This document shows, one piece after another, positions 12,590 through 24,169 of a DNA stretch of 64,000 bases (position 1 is its first letter; each line of letters starts with the position of its first letter). Under the pieces are notes generated by a model. It was not told the DNA's origin and searched no databases. It was given only the letters and a program-made list of their open reading frames with translations. Origin of the DNA: Dallia pectoralis (taxonomy: Eukaryota > Chordata > Actinopteri > Esociformes > Umbridae); NCBI GenBank assembly GCA_029465975.1, contig CM055762.1:1178001-1242000 (forward strand), given 5' to 3'. A program made the position numbers and the translations under genes.

Positions 12590-12730
12590 CACTTTTTAAA
12601 AAAAATATTTACCTGCGCGGGACAGTCCGAGACTCACTGACGTCATCTCCCGCTTCGTTTCTATTGGTTACTTTTCCATTGATAGGCGTGCCTTTGAAAT
12701 CGTTGCGCTTTGGCGTTCGATGGAACGCAC
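12590..12730 (+). promoter_or_regulatory. Second promoter-like cluster (CRE, CCAAT, E2F motifs)
   Basis: A short GC-rich island contains a full cAMP-response element TGACGTCA at 12638-12645, TCCCGC at 12648-12653, an inverted CCAAT box (CTATTGGTT at about 12661) and an E2F-like CTTTGGCG at 12708-12715. It lies inside the first E2F8 intron, so it could serve as an internal or alternative promoter or enhancer. This is inferred from motif clustering only. Confidence 0.35.
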
Positions 12731-13054
12731 GTCAGTTACTACGTGACAATAAACGATTACATTTGATTTGAAACTTTTAGAATGAAATCTTAATGTTGCT
12801 AAAAAAAAACAGTGACTATTGGTCAGCGTAACTGCGATAGATATATGTTATTAAAGCGTAACTACTGGTTATTTCAAGTATGTTGTCACCGAACAAATAT
12901 AATGCACTTAAAAAAAGGTGACTAAATGTTTTGAAGCAATCATTTTGTGTGTCGATCAGCTTGTTAACTGCTACTTTTATGTTATCTAGTGATACCAGTT
13001 TTTGTTTGCTGTTAATATATGTCAATCTGTGTTTGTTTGAAATATAGGTGGAAA

Positions 13055-16000
13055 ATGTCAAGCGCTTTGCCGGAGTCTCAACATCTAAGACTAAAAACAC
13101 AAACCACAACCTCTTACCAGAAGGTTAGTAGATGCTAATAATATCTAACTTCCTGTGTGGGTTATATTGTGTTTATGTTCAAGGGCTTACTTGTGTTTTA
13201 TAACTACATCTAACCATGATGTGTAGTAAGCTTAAAACAATCTTAATTATTTCGTATTTCCAATAGGGTAATGTCTTTGCAGAGCCACAAGCCCCAACAA
13301 AAACCCCACTGAAAGCTTCTAACCAAAACACTGTAGCAGAGATCCAATCCGACATGGGACCCCTTACGACCCCAACTAAAGGAAGTGGTGGAACTTGTGA
13401 GCCATGGACCCCAACCTCTAATTTGAAAATGCTGATAAGCGCTGCCAGCCCTGAAATCAGGAACAGAGAGAAAGAGCTGTGTGTGGATGAGGGAGGGAAT
13501 GCCATTGACTCATCACAGGTAAAACAATACACCCACTTAGCCACACAAACACATTACTGAGTATGCAGCTTAGACCAGACATATTGATTGTTATTTGGTA
13601 TTTTCCCTTTTCATCTAGGAATGTGAGCTTGGAGAGGAAGTGGAAAAACAGATCAGCAGAAAGGAGAAGAGTCTGGGTTTACTCTGTCACAAGTTCCTGG
13701 CCCGCTACCCTGATTACCCCAACCCGGCACTCAATAACGACATCAGTCTGGATGATGTTGCCACAGAGCTCAGTATGTTTATAATAATATTGATATTTCT
13801 TTAACAACATGTTTTCATTTTTTCTGTTATGTCCAATTCACAATTATGGCTGTGCTGCTGTTTTATACCATACAATATGCAGCACATTTTCCGTAATGTC
13901 ATGTTTTCCGTAATGTAAATAAACGGTTATAAACATGCAGTAAGCACATACCACTTTGATTTATTTTCTTTTAACCCCAGATTTTCTATTCCCTGTCTTA
14001 ACAGACGTAGAGCGCAGGCGCATCTATGACATCATGAATGTGCTGGAGAGCCTTCACATGGTCAGCCGGCTGGCCAAGAACCGCTACACATGGCACGGGC
14101 GCGCCAACCTGCCACAGACCCTGGCCAAGCTGCGTCAGGTTGGCGAGGAGCACCGCTACGGGCAACAGATGCAGCTGATTCGCCAGCGCAGCCTTGACAG
14201 AGAGTTTGACTCTGATGGCGAGGAGAAGGAGAACAAGGACGAGGCGGAGAGTGAAAAGCAGAAAGAAATGTTCTTTGTGGAGCTCCCTGGGGTGGAGTTT
14301 AAAGCAGGTGAGGTGTCAGGGTAAAACTTTTTTCTATGTGTTATTATTGGTAAATTGACCAATATCATCCTGGCCGTGATTACAAATACAAGCTTGTGTT
14401 CCTTGAAATCCTATACAAACACGTGATCGGCAATGTTTGATATGATACACTTTTGATATCATATTGTAGATTATATAATCATTTTAATATTGTAGATTCT
14501 TTATATTGTAACGTTAAGTCTCGAGAGACATCAGTAATTTCATAAATCAAATCACTACTGCATAAATTTACGTACATTGTCAATTCAGGGCTTCTATAGA
14601 ACCCTAAAGTGCAGCCTGCTGTTACCGCTTAAGAAGAGCTGTCGATTTTGTTGTTGTTGTGTAAAGCTCAATATTTATCTATCGATATAGACTCAAATCA
14701 TTAAGCAGTCTCAATAATGGTGTCTAAATCGATAAAAGTTTACGATCACCATCCTTACCCGAAATGCATTTACAGATTTGCGTTGTAAAAAAGTTCGTTT
14801 TTGGAATTCTTCTTATTGCATTTAAGCCGATCTGTTGTGTTGGTATAGAGAAGACCATCATTATGTCTGGAGTGTTGGTGGAAATAAATTATTTTGGTCT
14901 GAATTGTCAAATTTTTTTTGTTACAACCGCTGCATCTTTGTGAGAAGTAGAGTGGGTGAACAGATCACCAGGGTGAAGGGGTGCTTTGCTAGCGTTGCTG
15001 TTGGTGATTCATTTGAATTCAAGGCACACTTAACCAGCATGGCTGCAATATCATTCCGCTTCACTTATCATCTGCGCTTATTGGGATTATTATTTGTTTT
15101 TTAACAGAACAATGTTTTTTATTTAAAATACTCTTTGGTACTGTAATATTTTGGTTCCTTTTTTGTACCAAATAGGGTTTAAAACATGAGTTGCATGTGG
15201 TAACTTACGTGCAAGAGAATGTTATGCAGCATTGATTGCATTTTGATGTGTTGGTGACATCTAACAAAATGAAGCCAGACTTATCACTACGCACAATCGT
15301 TGTTGGTTTTATATCAATTTCCAGTGGAACCTAAACTTGGAATTAAAATAAACAAGGCATTTGGGTAGTATTTCGTTCTGACAACATTCGGTTGGTACCC
15401 AGCCCTGCTTTTGACTGGTACTGGTCATTGTCTTTTATAGCGTATTTTAGTATAAACATGTAATTAACCTGTTGTTATTCCCTTGTCTTCGGATTAGCGT
15501 CAGTGAACAGCAGAAAAGACAAGTCTCTGAGGGTGATGAGCCAGAAGTTTGTCATGCTGTTTCTGGTGTCTACACCAAGGCTGGTTAGTCTAGATGTGGC
15601 TGCCAGAATCCTAATCGGTGAAGACCAGGTTGGCGACCAGGACAAGAGCAAGTTCAAAAGTGAGTATAAATTATTTTGGGCAAATACATATTTTTTTTTG
15701 CACAGCGATTGGCGCATGATGTATTACAAAATTACCACACTAGCAAATCTTTAAGCACATTTCTAGCTAGCACACTAGTTTTATCGTGTGTGTCTTTTTC
15801 GTGGAGGCCGCAATGAGTGCAATTCTGCCAAGTGTGATGATGACGCAATAATAGCTTTCTGTCTACAAAGTGTTAAAATGTTATTGTGTGTATCTTTGTT
15901 TGCAGCTAAGGTCCGCAGGCTGTATGACATAGCCAACGTGCTGCGGAGCCTGAAGCTGATTGAGAAGGTCCACGTGACCGAGGAGAGAGGGAGGAAGCCG

Positions 16001-19000
16001 GCTTTTGAGTGGACGGGACCTGAAGATATCCCTGATATGAAGGGTAAGTCCACGTTTGGCTAACTTTTCCTCCCATGCCGGCACAGTAAAACTGGAAAGA
16101 CGCCAAAGCTCCATGTGTAGTGACATGACTCACACACAACTTTAAATGGATTGCCTGGAAGAAGTAATTTATTGTTTTTTGTGGACTAGGGCTGGGCCTT
16201 ATACTTTGAATATTCATTCGTTTAGTTGGTATTCGAATCTTAATTCATTATTAAGATACACCTACATTTTGTTTGTTGTGCACTTTATCTTGTTTTTTGT
16301 TTTCCGGCCCCATATCTATTGGTTAAATACTTACTGGTCTACTATTCTGTTAAAGCTTGTTTAATTTGTGGGCAATCTTTTAAAACATTGCCTAACATTT
16401 TTCATTTCATTTGCACTCAATCCTGTGCCTTGGCGGTGTCTTGGTTCACTGTAAGTTGTTTTGTAAGCCTCTCAAGAAGAGATTGATTCACAGAATCACT
16501 GCAAACAGCGTTGCCGTTTTTTTATGTTTAATTATGAAATTTTTATTGTTTAGGGGTTTTATTGGTGTTTTGAGAAGTAGTATTCGAATACTCTTTCGGA
16601 ATTACTAAGGAGTATTCAAAGCCTGGAAAATAATATTTGGGCCAGCCTTTATGTGGACTAGTAATGACACCATGTTACCATGTTTCAATCCAGACACTGC
16701 AGCCACTACAACCATTATCAAACGGAGCCTTGAGTCTCGTGCTTCTGTGGAAAACTGTGCCAAAAACCTCTTCTCCTCTCCGGGGAGCAAACGTAGCTTC
16801 ACCCGTCACCCTTCCCTTATCAAACTGGCCAAGAGCATCCAGGATGACCGTCGGAAGATCAACTCTGCCCCAACCAGCCCGGTTAAGGGTGAGTACTAAC
16901 AGAGATTCCAGGAGATGTGCTATTTCATTGTTTTGAAAAATATATATGTTTTAGTGTCTAAATTGACTGGTCGGATTTGTTACTTTTCAGTTAATTCCTC
17001 ATGTGATGAGTTATTTCCCAACAAAATGGCCCAGCTTGCTGCCATCTGTAAAATCCAGCTTGACCAGCGATCTAAGAAGTAAGCATTAACCAATTGTCAT
17101 TGCAGTATGGTATCCTTTTGTTTTCCGGTTAACCCTGTTTACTTTTTAACTGGGAGAAACCTCTAAGACTGTCAAATATTACATTGTCTTGTTACAGAGT
17201 TATTGACTGGACTCCTGAACCCCAAGTTACTGGTTCGGTGACCAATGCTATGCCCGCACACACCAAGCCTGAACAACAAAAGCCTGCTAGAACTCCAGAC
17301 GCAGCCCAACCAACAGTATTTACGCCCCCAGAACCACCTGCCAACACCATCCACCTCACCCCGCAGGCACCGTTCACACCCCAGACTATGTCGTTTCATC
17401 CGTCCCAGCGATCACCTCTCATTCCTATGCTGCTACCCCAACACCAAGGAAGTGGACCCTACACCATCTACATGCACCCGTCCTCCTTCAGGCCACACCC
17501 CATGGCCAGGCCTCAACCAACGAGCCTCGCCGTGCGCTCCATGACCTTTGAGGAAAAGATAGGACGCAGCCCCTGTGATGTTGCAGGCCACTCGCCGGCT
17601 ATGAACCAGCTGCTTACCAGAAGCCCCTCTGGGCTTAAACGAGTTTGTTCAGAGAGATCGTCTGAGGGAAGTCCCTCAAAAGCCAAGAGGATAGATTCGA
17701 ACATCAGAGTAAGACAGTGTTTTAAACTCTAGCTTTACTCTGACCAGAATGTGAGAACTTGTAACTTCTAAAATGTTGACATATAAGCGTCAGTTAGCAT
17801 TTAGGGTGTTTCGACAGCTATCCTTAGATAATAGGTTACATCTTTTACATTGTTTTACGTATATATATATATCCATCATTCTTTCTTTTTGTCTTCCAGG
17901 ACACGTCTCCTAATCTGTGCGAGATCCTCCAGGCTCGTCTGAAGGCGCGTCGAGGGGGTCTCCTCGCCAACAGGCCCTCCTCCAGGGCCCTCCACCTGGA
18001 ACCGGAGTTTGTTAACACCCCTGGAAGCTCGATGGCAGCAGCAACCAATCATGCGCTTGAGCAGAGCCTGGAGACCTTCCTGGAGAAAGAGGAGAAGATT
18101 GTGACATCAGATGGCGAGTCTGGGCTTACGCCGGTCAGAGCGATCCCACTGACTCCACAGCATCTACAGACAGAGGTAAACACACAACTCATACAGGACA
18201 TACTCCAGGTGAAACTAGGGACACATTAATCGACTGAACCACAATTTTCCTATATCCTTAGTTGTTGAGTGTAGGCTGTTCATGAATTTCCTCCGTAATC
18301 CAGGTTCGCCAAAGTAGATAATGCACTATGTTTGTTTTAGGATATAGGTTGCAGGCACTACAGGTAGAACTATTGAAATAAGCATGCAATTATTGTTGTT
18401 TTTTATAGATACATAAATCTATTTGCAGTTGTTAGTACCTACTAACAGTGGTTGGAGCCGGGACAAACCGGCAACAGGGTGTTGGGCTCAAAGCCTCATC
18501 AATGCGTGAGATTAACAAAAGCTATCCCGCCTGTGGCACAAGTCACAGAAAAGGTTGATTTTGGTTATGGGAGGAATGTGTTGCAAGATGGAATGATTGC
18601 TTTTCTTCTTCAAAATCACTTTTACTTTATCACTTTTAGACCATCACACTGCACCATGCTTGACAGAGGGCATCAAGCGCTACTCCAGCATTTTTTCATT
18701 TGCGTCTCACAAATGTTCTGGTTTGATAACATCTTAGCTTAACTACTTCGATTTGTCTGCTCATTATACTTTGTTCTGGTTGATTGTGGATGCTGTATGT
18801 GCATACGTTTAAATGACAGTTTGATTTCTTTCCCATCATTCTCAGACCCTGATCCCCACATGCTACCTGATCCCCATCTCCCAGCAGTCCCTTTACACAG
18901 AGAGCAGCAAGGCCTCTGCGTCCACCTACAACCTCTACCACACACCCACTGCAGGTAAACACATTCTCCAATTATTCACACACTCGTTTAGAACTACAGT

Positions 19001-22000
19001 GCCCTCACAAACCATTGGTCACCACGTAACTAACAGCAAAGAGGACAGGCCGGAGTCATTTCCGCTATAATGTTTTATCAGGTGTAAGAAGACAGACATA
19101 AAAGGGATTTAAGACCAATTCTCCATGAAAAAAAGACGTTCAAAACGCCTGTTCTACAACGCACGTTGTCTAATAAGAGGTTCAAAACGCCTGTTCTACA
19201 ACGCACGTTGTCTAATAAGACATTCAAAACACCTGTTCTACAACGCACGTTGTCTAATAAGACGTTCAAAACACCTGTTCTACAACGCACGTTGTCTAAT
19301 AAGAGGTTCAAAACGCCTGTTCTACAACGCACGTTGTCTAATAAGAGGTTCAAAACGCCTGTTCTACAACGCACGTTGTCTAATAAGAGGTTCAAAACGC
19401 CTGTTCTACAACGCACGTTGTCTAATAAGAGGTTCAAAACGCCTGTTCTACAACGCACGTTGTCTAATAAGAGGTTCAAACCGCCTGTTCTACAACGCAC
19501 GTTGTCTAATAAGAGGTTCAAAACGCCTGTTCTACAACGCACGTTGTCTAATAAGAGTTTCAAAACGCCTGTTCTACAACGCGCGTTGTCTAATAAAAGG
19601 TTCCAAACGCCTGTTCTACAACGCACGTTGTCTAATAAGACCTTCAAAACACCTGTTCTACAACGCACGTTGTCTAATAAGACGTTCAAAACGCCTGCTC
19701 TACAACGCACGTTGTCTAATAAGACGTTCAAAACGCCTGTTCTACAACGCACGTTGTCTAATAAGAGTTTCAAAACGCCTGTTCTACAACGCACGTTGTC
19801 TAATAAGACGTTCAAAACGCCTGTTCTACAATGCACGTTGTCTAATAAGAGGTTCAAAACGCCTGTTCTACAACGCACGTTGTCTAATAAGAGGTTCAAA
19901 ACGCCTGTTCTACAACGCACGTTGTCTAATAAGAGGTTCAAAACACCTGTTCTACAATGCACGTTGTCCAATAAGACGTTCAAAACGCCTGTTCTACAAC
20001 GCACGTTGTCTAATAAGACGTTCAAAACGCCTGTTCTACAACGCACGTTGTCTAATAAGAGGTTCAAAACACCTGTTCTACAACGCACGTTGTCTAATAA
20101 GAGTTTCAAAACGCCTGTTCTACAACGCACGTTGTCTAATAAGAGGTTCAAAACGCCTGTTCTACAACGCACGTTCTCTAATAAGACGTTCAAAACGAGT
20201 GTAATGATGTATTTTCGCTTGATCCGTTCAAGTGTATCTACATGTTTTTTGCACTCGCTTACTTCTAGTGTAATGTCATTTTTACACTAGTCGTTTACGT
20301 CTTTAATTTTGGACGCTCGTAATTGGTCGGTCTTTCTCAGACGCTCGTAATTGTCATGTCTTTCTCAGACACTCGTCGGACTTTGGCACCATTCATTTTT
20401 AAGGCTACAGCGCATGCGTATTTTGAGAAGCTGATAGAATCTTTTTCGTGACATTTCAAAACATTTGTTTCTGTTTGCACTTGTAGTTTTGAGAAAGCAA
20501 TACTTTGGTTATGGATACACTTACTGTTTGCATTTAATGTGTTATTTCTGTTATTTATATATTTGTTTTATTTATACAGTTTTATATTTTTTATGTTCGA
20601 TTTGTGGAAAGGAGTTTCTCATGTGAAATACAGGGGAGAACATCAGTCGGTAGTTTATAGCAAAATATTTTGCAGTGTTTGCATGTCCTTTACTGCATAT
20701 AATTCATTAAAATAATATTCATTACAAGTTTATTTCAAAATGCACCTAAATTGTTTTGCATTTTGTGATTTTCAGTTGATTAAAAGTATTTTCCATTCAT
20801 ATATCATCATTAAGGATTTCTTAAAAATTTTGGAAAAATCTTGTCTCGTTCTCGTGAACCCAATCTCGTGTCTCGTCTCGTGGAGTAAGCGTCTCGTCAC
20901 ACCCTTAGGTTTTAGATTTGTACTCTTAGATCCAAAGGAAACTCGTTTTAGCATACAGACCGATTTTAGGACAAAAGCTTGATTTATAGGATTTGTTTAG
21001 TTATGTATCTTCGTAGATTTTTAAAAAAAAAACTAAATACGTTTTTGGTCCTATGTCTTCTACTGTTTTCAGTCTTCAACCAACTTTTTAATTTATTTTT
21101 ATTTAACCAGACAGGCCGATTGAGAACCAATTCTAATTTGCAACGGAGACCTGGCAAAGATAGCAACAACCGTGCAAGACAACATATATCCAGTTACACA
21201 ATAATCACACATTATTACAAGAGTGTAAAATAAAACATGGCAATACAAGATCAAGTAGAGAGTCAAGATACAGTTAATACAGGATGAGGTATAGGTAGGT
21301 CAGCTGAGCAGCCTTTGATATGACAATAACAACTATATAAAAGATTATATACAGGGCAGTGTGTCAATGTGCCAATGTATGAGTGAAAAGAGGAGAAATT
21401 ACATTGTAAGGATGTACAATGGACATGGATAAGTAAATGTGCATGTATTCAGTTCAACAATGTAGCAAATTGCTAATGTGCAGATGGCAATACAATGGGG
21501 AAACATCTGTGCAAGTTGTACATGGATATTACAGCAGTAATCATTGTGCACATGGAAAATATTATAAATATGCCAGTAGTGTGTGGGGCAAGAGGAAGCA
21601 ATGAGGAGTACAAACAGAATGTATTGTGAAAATGGAAATTCTAGTAAATAAGTTGGCAGTGTGTAGGCAACAGGTAGCAATAGGGGTACATCAATGCACA
21701 TTGTGCAAATGGCAGATAAAATGAATTAGGTAGCAGTGTGCATGCCAGGTTACCAAAGGGTTTCAGAGTTCAGCTAACAATTAACATCAGTTGGGAAATA
21801 ACTTTTCCTAAGCCTGCTGGTGAGTAGAGATATGTACTGCTTGTCTGATGGCAGGGGGAGCAAACAGTTTATGGTTCCAGTGTGAGGGGCCCCTGATAGT
21901 GCCACTCTTCGTCAACAGAGGAATTGTTGCACCAAACTGTGCCACAATTAGTTAACATTTTACCAGGATGTTGGTAAGGATAGGCGTGCCTCCTGTAACT

Positions 22001-23285
22001 TCCTTAAAAACTACAGGGACTGTCCTACCTTGACCAGGGTTCTGGTGTCGTGGGACCAGGATAGGTTGTTGGAGATGTGCACACCCAACAATTAGTAGCT
22101 GGCCACTTGGTGGGTGACTCCAGTGTGTGACTCTAAGTCAGCTAACTACAACAGTTTTTTTTTTTTCAATCAATTGTATTACTTCATGTTACACGATTGA
22201 GGTGTAAAATTAAAGAAGACTTTGTGCTCCATAAAACAATGTACACTTGTAATTGTAAAGTATTCATGTATTCAAGTATACATCTGTTTGTTTGAAATGT
22301 GTGAGAAAATATATTATGTATTTTCAGAATTCTCAGTAAATCTACAGCAGCATTGTAGAATTCTATTGAGGTCTAAATGTTTAAAATGTTCGAACAACAT
22401 TGAAGCATTGTTGTAACTATTTCTGATACATCACACACGCAGCATTCATTTACTGAAACTATGGTTCTATAACACAGCCCGGTTCGGTATTGGATTACAA
22501 GGCTATTAATAAAGTTGTTTCTCCTTGCCAGGCTCTGTATCTCCCCCGGTTCAGGAGTTCACCCCGACCAGCATCCACCGCCCCACCTACTCCTCACCAT
22601 TTCCCACCCAGGGCCACCGCTTCAACAGTCCCAGTCCTGCCATCCTCAACTTTACTCTGCAGAACCTTGGTCTTATCCCGGGGCCTGGTTCAGGTCCCGC
22701 CAGCAGCCCCGGCACCACCCACACCCCGGAGCCAACCGGGTCCATACCCAGCCCCCTGCCTCCACACTTGGGTCTGCAGCAGAGGGGCGGCATGGTTTTT
22801 ATTAAACCCATGTCCCCTGTGCCAATCCAAAACCAGATGATAGGACAAGGCGGTCAACCACTAACCCTCATTAGCCTTCAGCAGGTGAGATTTGATGCTT
22901 GTGTGCCTGCTTACACACGCTAATCCAGAGATAAGACTAGAGCACACCCCATTACACCCCATGCACACACGGTCAAAACCATCCCAAATCACTAATGTGT
23001 GTGTGTTAAGTGCATGTGTAAACAGCATCCCCGCTAACTAAACACAATATGTAACAACCACAATCTTAATTATCTGTTGTCGTCTTCCTCACCGCCTTTT
23101 CTCAGATGACCACGCCTAAAGGAACCGCCCTCCCCCAGCACAGTTTCTTCCACACCCCTGTTTCCCTCTCACCACTGGCTAGTGTCTCCACCACCCCCAC
23201 TGGCCCTGGATACACTGCGTCAACCGGCGCCAAACCTGTTTACATCCCTCAGAGAAAGCTGGAGGTGACCTCTCAGGATACCTAA
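13055..23285 (+). CDS. e2f8: E2F transcription factor 8 (atypical E2F repressor)
   Basis: Thirteen coding exons join in frame: 13055-13123, 13267-13518, 13619-13772, 14005-14307, 15498-15659, 15906-16043, 16694-16888, 16991-17078, 17198-17708, 17900-18175, 18846-18954, 22532-22884 and 23106-23285 (stop TAA). All have GT-AG borders and the total is 929 aa; human E2F8 has 867. The family signature is two tandem E2F winged-helix domains and no DP-dimerisation or RB-binding region. DBD1 is at about residues 121-190 ([15 protein letters not shown], then [13 protein letters not shown]). DBD2 is at about 264-350 ([17 protein letters not shown], then [11 protein letters not shown] and [13 protein letters not shown]). 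The N-terminus keeps the conserved GPLTTPTK and [16 protein letters not shown] blocks. E2F8 binds E2F sites as homodimer or with E2F7 and represses S-phase genes in the nucleus. E2F7 is the alternative, but sequence and the CSRP3/ZDHHC13 neighbours favour E2F8. Exon 2 starts in 5' UTR at 13048; the ATG context is GAAAATGT. The 3577-bp penultimate-side intron (18955-22531) is full of repeats. Confidence 0.96.
16188..16651. mobile_element. Non-autonomous hAT-like element in E2F8 intron
   Basis: The element starts AGGGCTGGGCC and ends GGGCCAGCCTTTA. It is flanked by the identical 8-bp duplication TGTGGACT (16180-16187 and 16652-16659), the hallmark target-site size of hAT transposons. The 464-bp interior has no transposase and carries ATTCGAAT-type motifs near both ends. 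It sits about 140 bp after one E2F8 exon and 42 bp before the next. Confidence 0.8.
19135..20197. repeat. 42-bp minisatellite in E2F8 intron, about 25 copies
   Basis: The monomer is 42 bp (GTTCAAAACGCCTGTTCTAC, then AACGCACGTTGTCTAATAAG and AG) repeated about 25 times with point variants. Because 42 is a multiple of three and the unit lacks stops in several frames, long open frames run through it on both strands; they are not genes. Each unit contains a short inverted repeat ACAACG-CA-CGTTGT. Outside the array the motif does not recur in the window. Confidence 0.97.
20198..21239. other. Intron sequence with decayed repeat pieces
   Basis: The region includes a loose tandem pair of GACGCTCGTAATTG near 20310-20360, a CTCGT-rich run at 20846-20905 (TCTCGTGTCTCGTCTCGTGG) of the type found at ends of some fish DNA transposons, and at 21090-21200 a TTTATTTAACCAGACAGG segment that recurs in diverged form at about 25055-25150. 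No open frame of coding character was seen. Confidence 0.45.
21240..22130 (-). mobile_element. L2-like LINE 3' fragment, antisense, in E2F8 intron
   Basis: This stretch shares ordered blocks with 25860-26198: CATTGTGCAAATGGCA, TAGCAGTGT, CCTAAGCCTGCT, CTGATGGCA..GGGGG.AAACAGTT and GATA.TGCCAC. It continues with GGTTGTTGGAGATGTGCACACCCA, matching 29784-29808. It is therefore a second, more decayed copy of the LINE that hosts the DIRS-type insertion. The coding strand is minus, and only the 3' end and the last part of ORF2 remain. Confidence 0.75.
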
Positions 23286-23301
23286 AGACTGCTGCTACAC
23301 A

Positions 23302-23323
23302 ACGTGTGTGTGTGTGTGTGTGT
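23302..23323. repeat. Short (GT)n tract in E2F8 3' UTR
   Basis: About ten GT dinucleotides lie just after the E2F8 stop codon. Confidence 0.9.
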
Positions 23324-23722
23324 CTAAGTATTGTCTGTGTGTTTCTGCATGGATTTCAACGGTCTGTTGTTTTTACAGGGTTATGTCTGAGATTTTGTGA
23401 TGTCTCCGACGGATTTTATTCCAGGGCTGGTCTATTTGGTATTTCAATACGCACAGAGAAGACAATGTATGTAAACATGGTGCAGAAACGCCGCACTGAA
23501 ACGGCCTCCCGTCAACATGATCGCTAAATATAACTCTGACAGAGAATCCAACTGTGGTCGAATCACCAAACCTAAATACTCTGTACCCTAGGGGTTTGAA
23601 GAGATGCATTAGGCTGGATATTAACATGTAACACTACAGGATACTTTTGTTACCAGTTTACATGTGAAAAAATGACTGGGGATCATACTCCAGTTGGTAT
23701 TATACTGGGAAACAATTCCATT

Positions 23723-23728
23723 AATAAA
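23723..23728 (+). promoter_or_regulatory. e2f8: Candidate E2F8 polyadenylation signal (proximal)
   Basis: An AATAAA hexamer lies about 440 bp after the E2F8 stop. A second candidate follows at 24161, so 3' UTR length choice is possible. Confidence 0.45.
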
Positions 23729-24160
23729 ATACTACATGGTCCATGTCTGCATTATTTCAGTTTTAAAGGTTTGATAAACATCGTGTATAATTCTGGGTGA
23801 AGATGAAAAATTACTTTAATTATTCTTGAAAATGTAAAGAACTTCATGTAGAACTACAATTTATACTCAGAACAGTGTGGTGCACGTGATATAAGAAAAA
23901 ACATTTCCTTAAAGTATTTTGTATGTATGAATGTGTGTAAGGAAATCCTTGTAAGATTGCTGTGATTACAATTTTGCACTGTGTAAATGGATAACTGCCA
24001 TAAAAAGCCAAAATATATGTGATGAAATTGTAAGAGATGAATGTATGCAATGGATTGTTATCTACTGTTGATCAGGCAATTGTTATTGGAGCTCAATTTA
24101 TTGGGAAATTCTGTCAGCATTACATTCACCTCAGATGTCATAGCTTGTAAAATGAAAAGA

Positions 24161-24166
24161 AATAAA
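24161..24166 (+). promoter_or_regulatory. e2f8: Candidate E2F8 polyadenylation signal (distal)
   Basis: An AATAAA hexamer lies about 880 bp after the stop codon and is followed by TG/T-rich sequence (CTTGTCTATTCATGTATGC) resembling a downstream element. Confidence 0.45.
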
Positions 24167-24169
24167 CTT

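Noticed and set aside
19078..20290. Open frames of 359-374 codons on both strands
   Set aside because: They are produced by a 42-bp tandem repeat that is a multiple of three and lacks stops; there is no non-repetitive domain or start context.
13055..23285. E2F7 as the identity of the atypical E2F
   Set aside because: The second DNA-binding domain wording and the CSRP3/ZDHHC13 neighbourhood fit E2F8 better.
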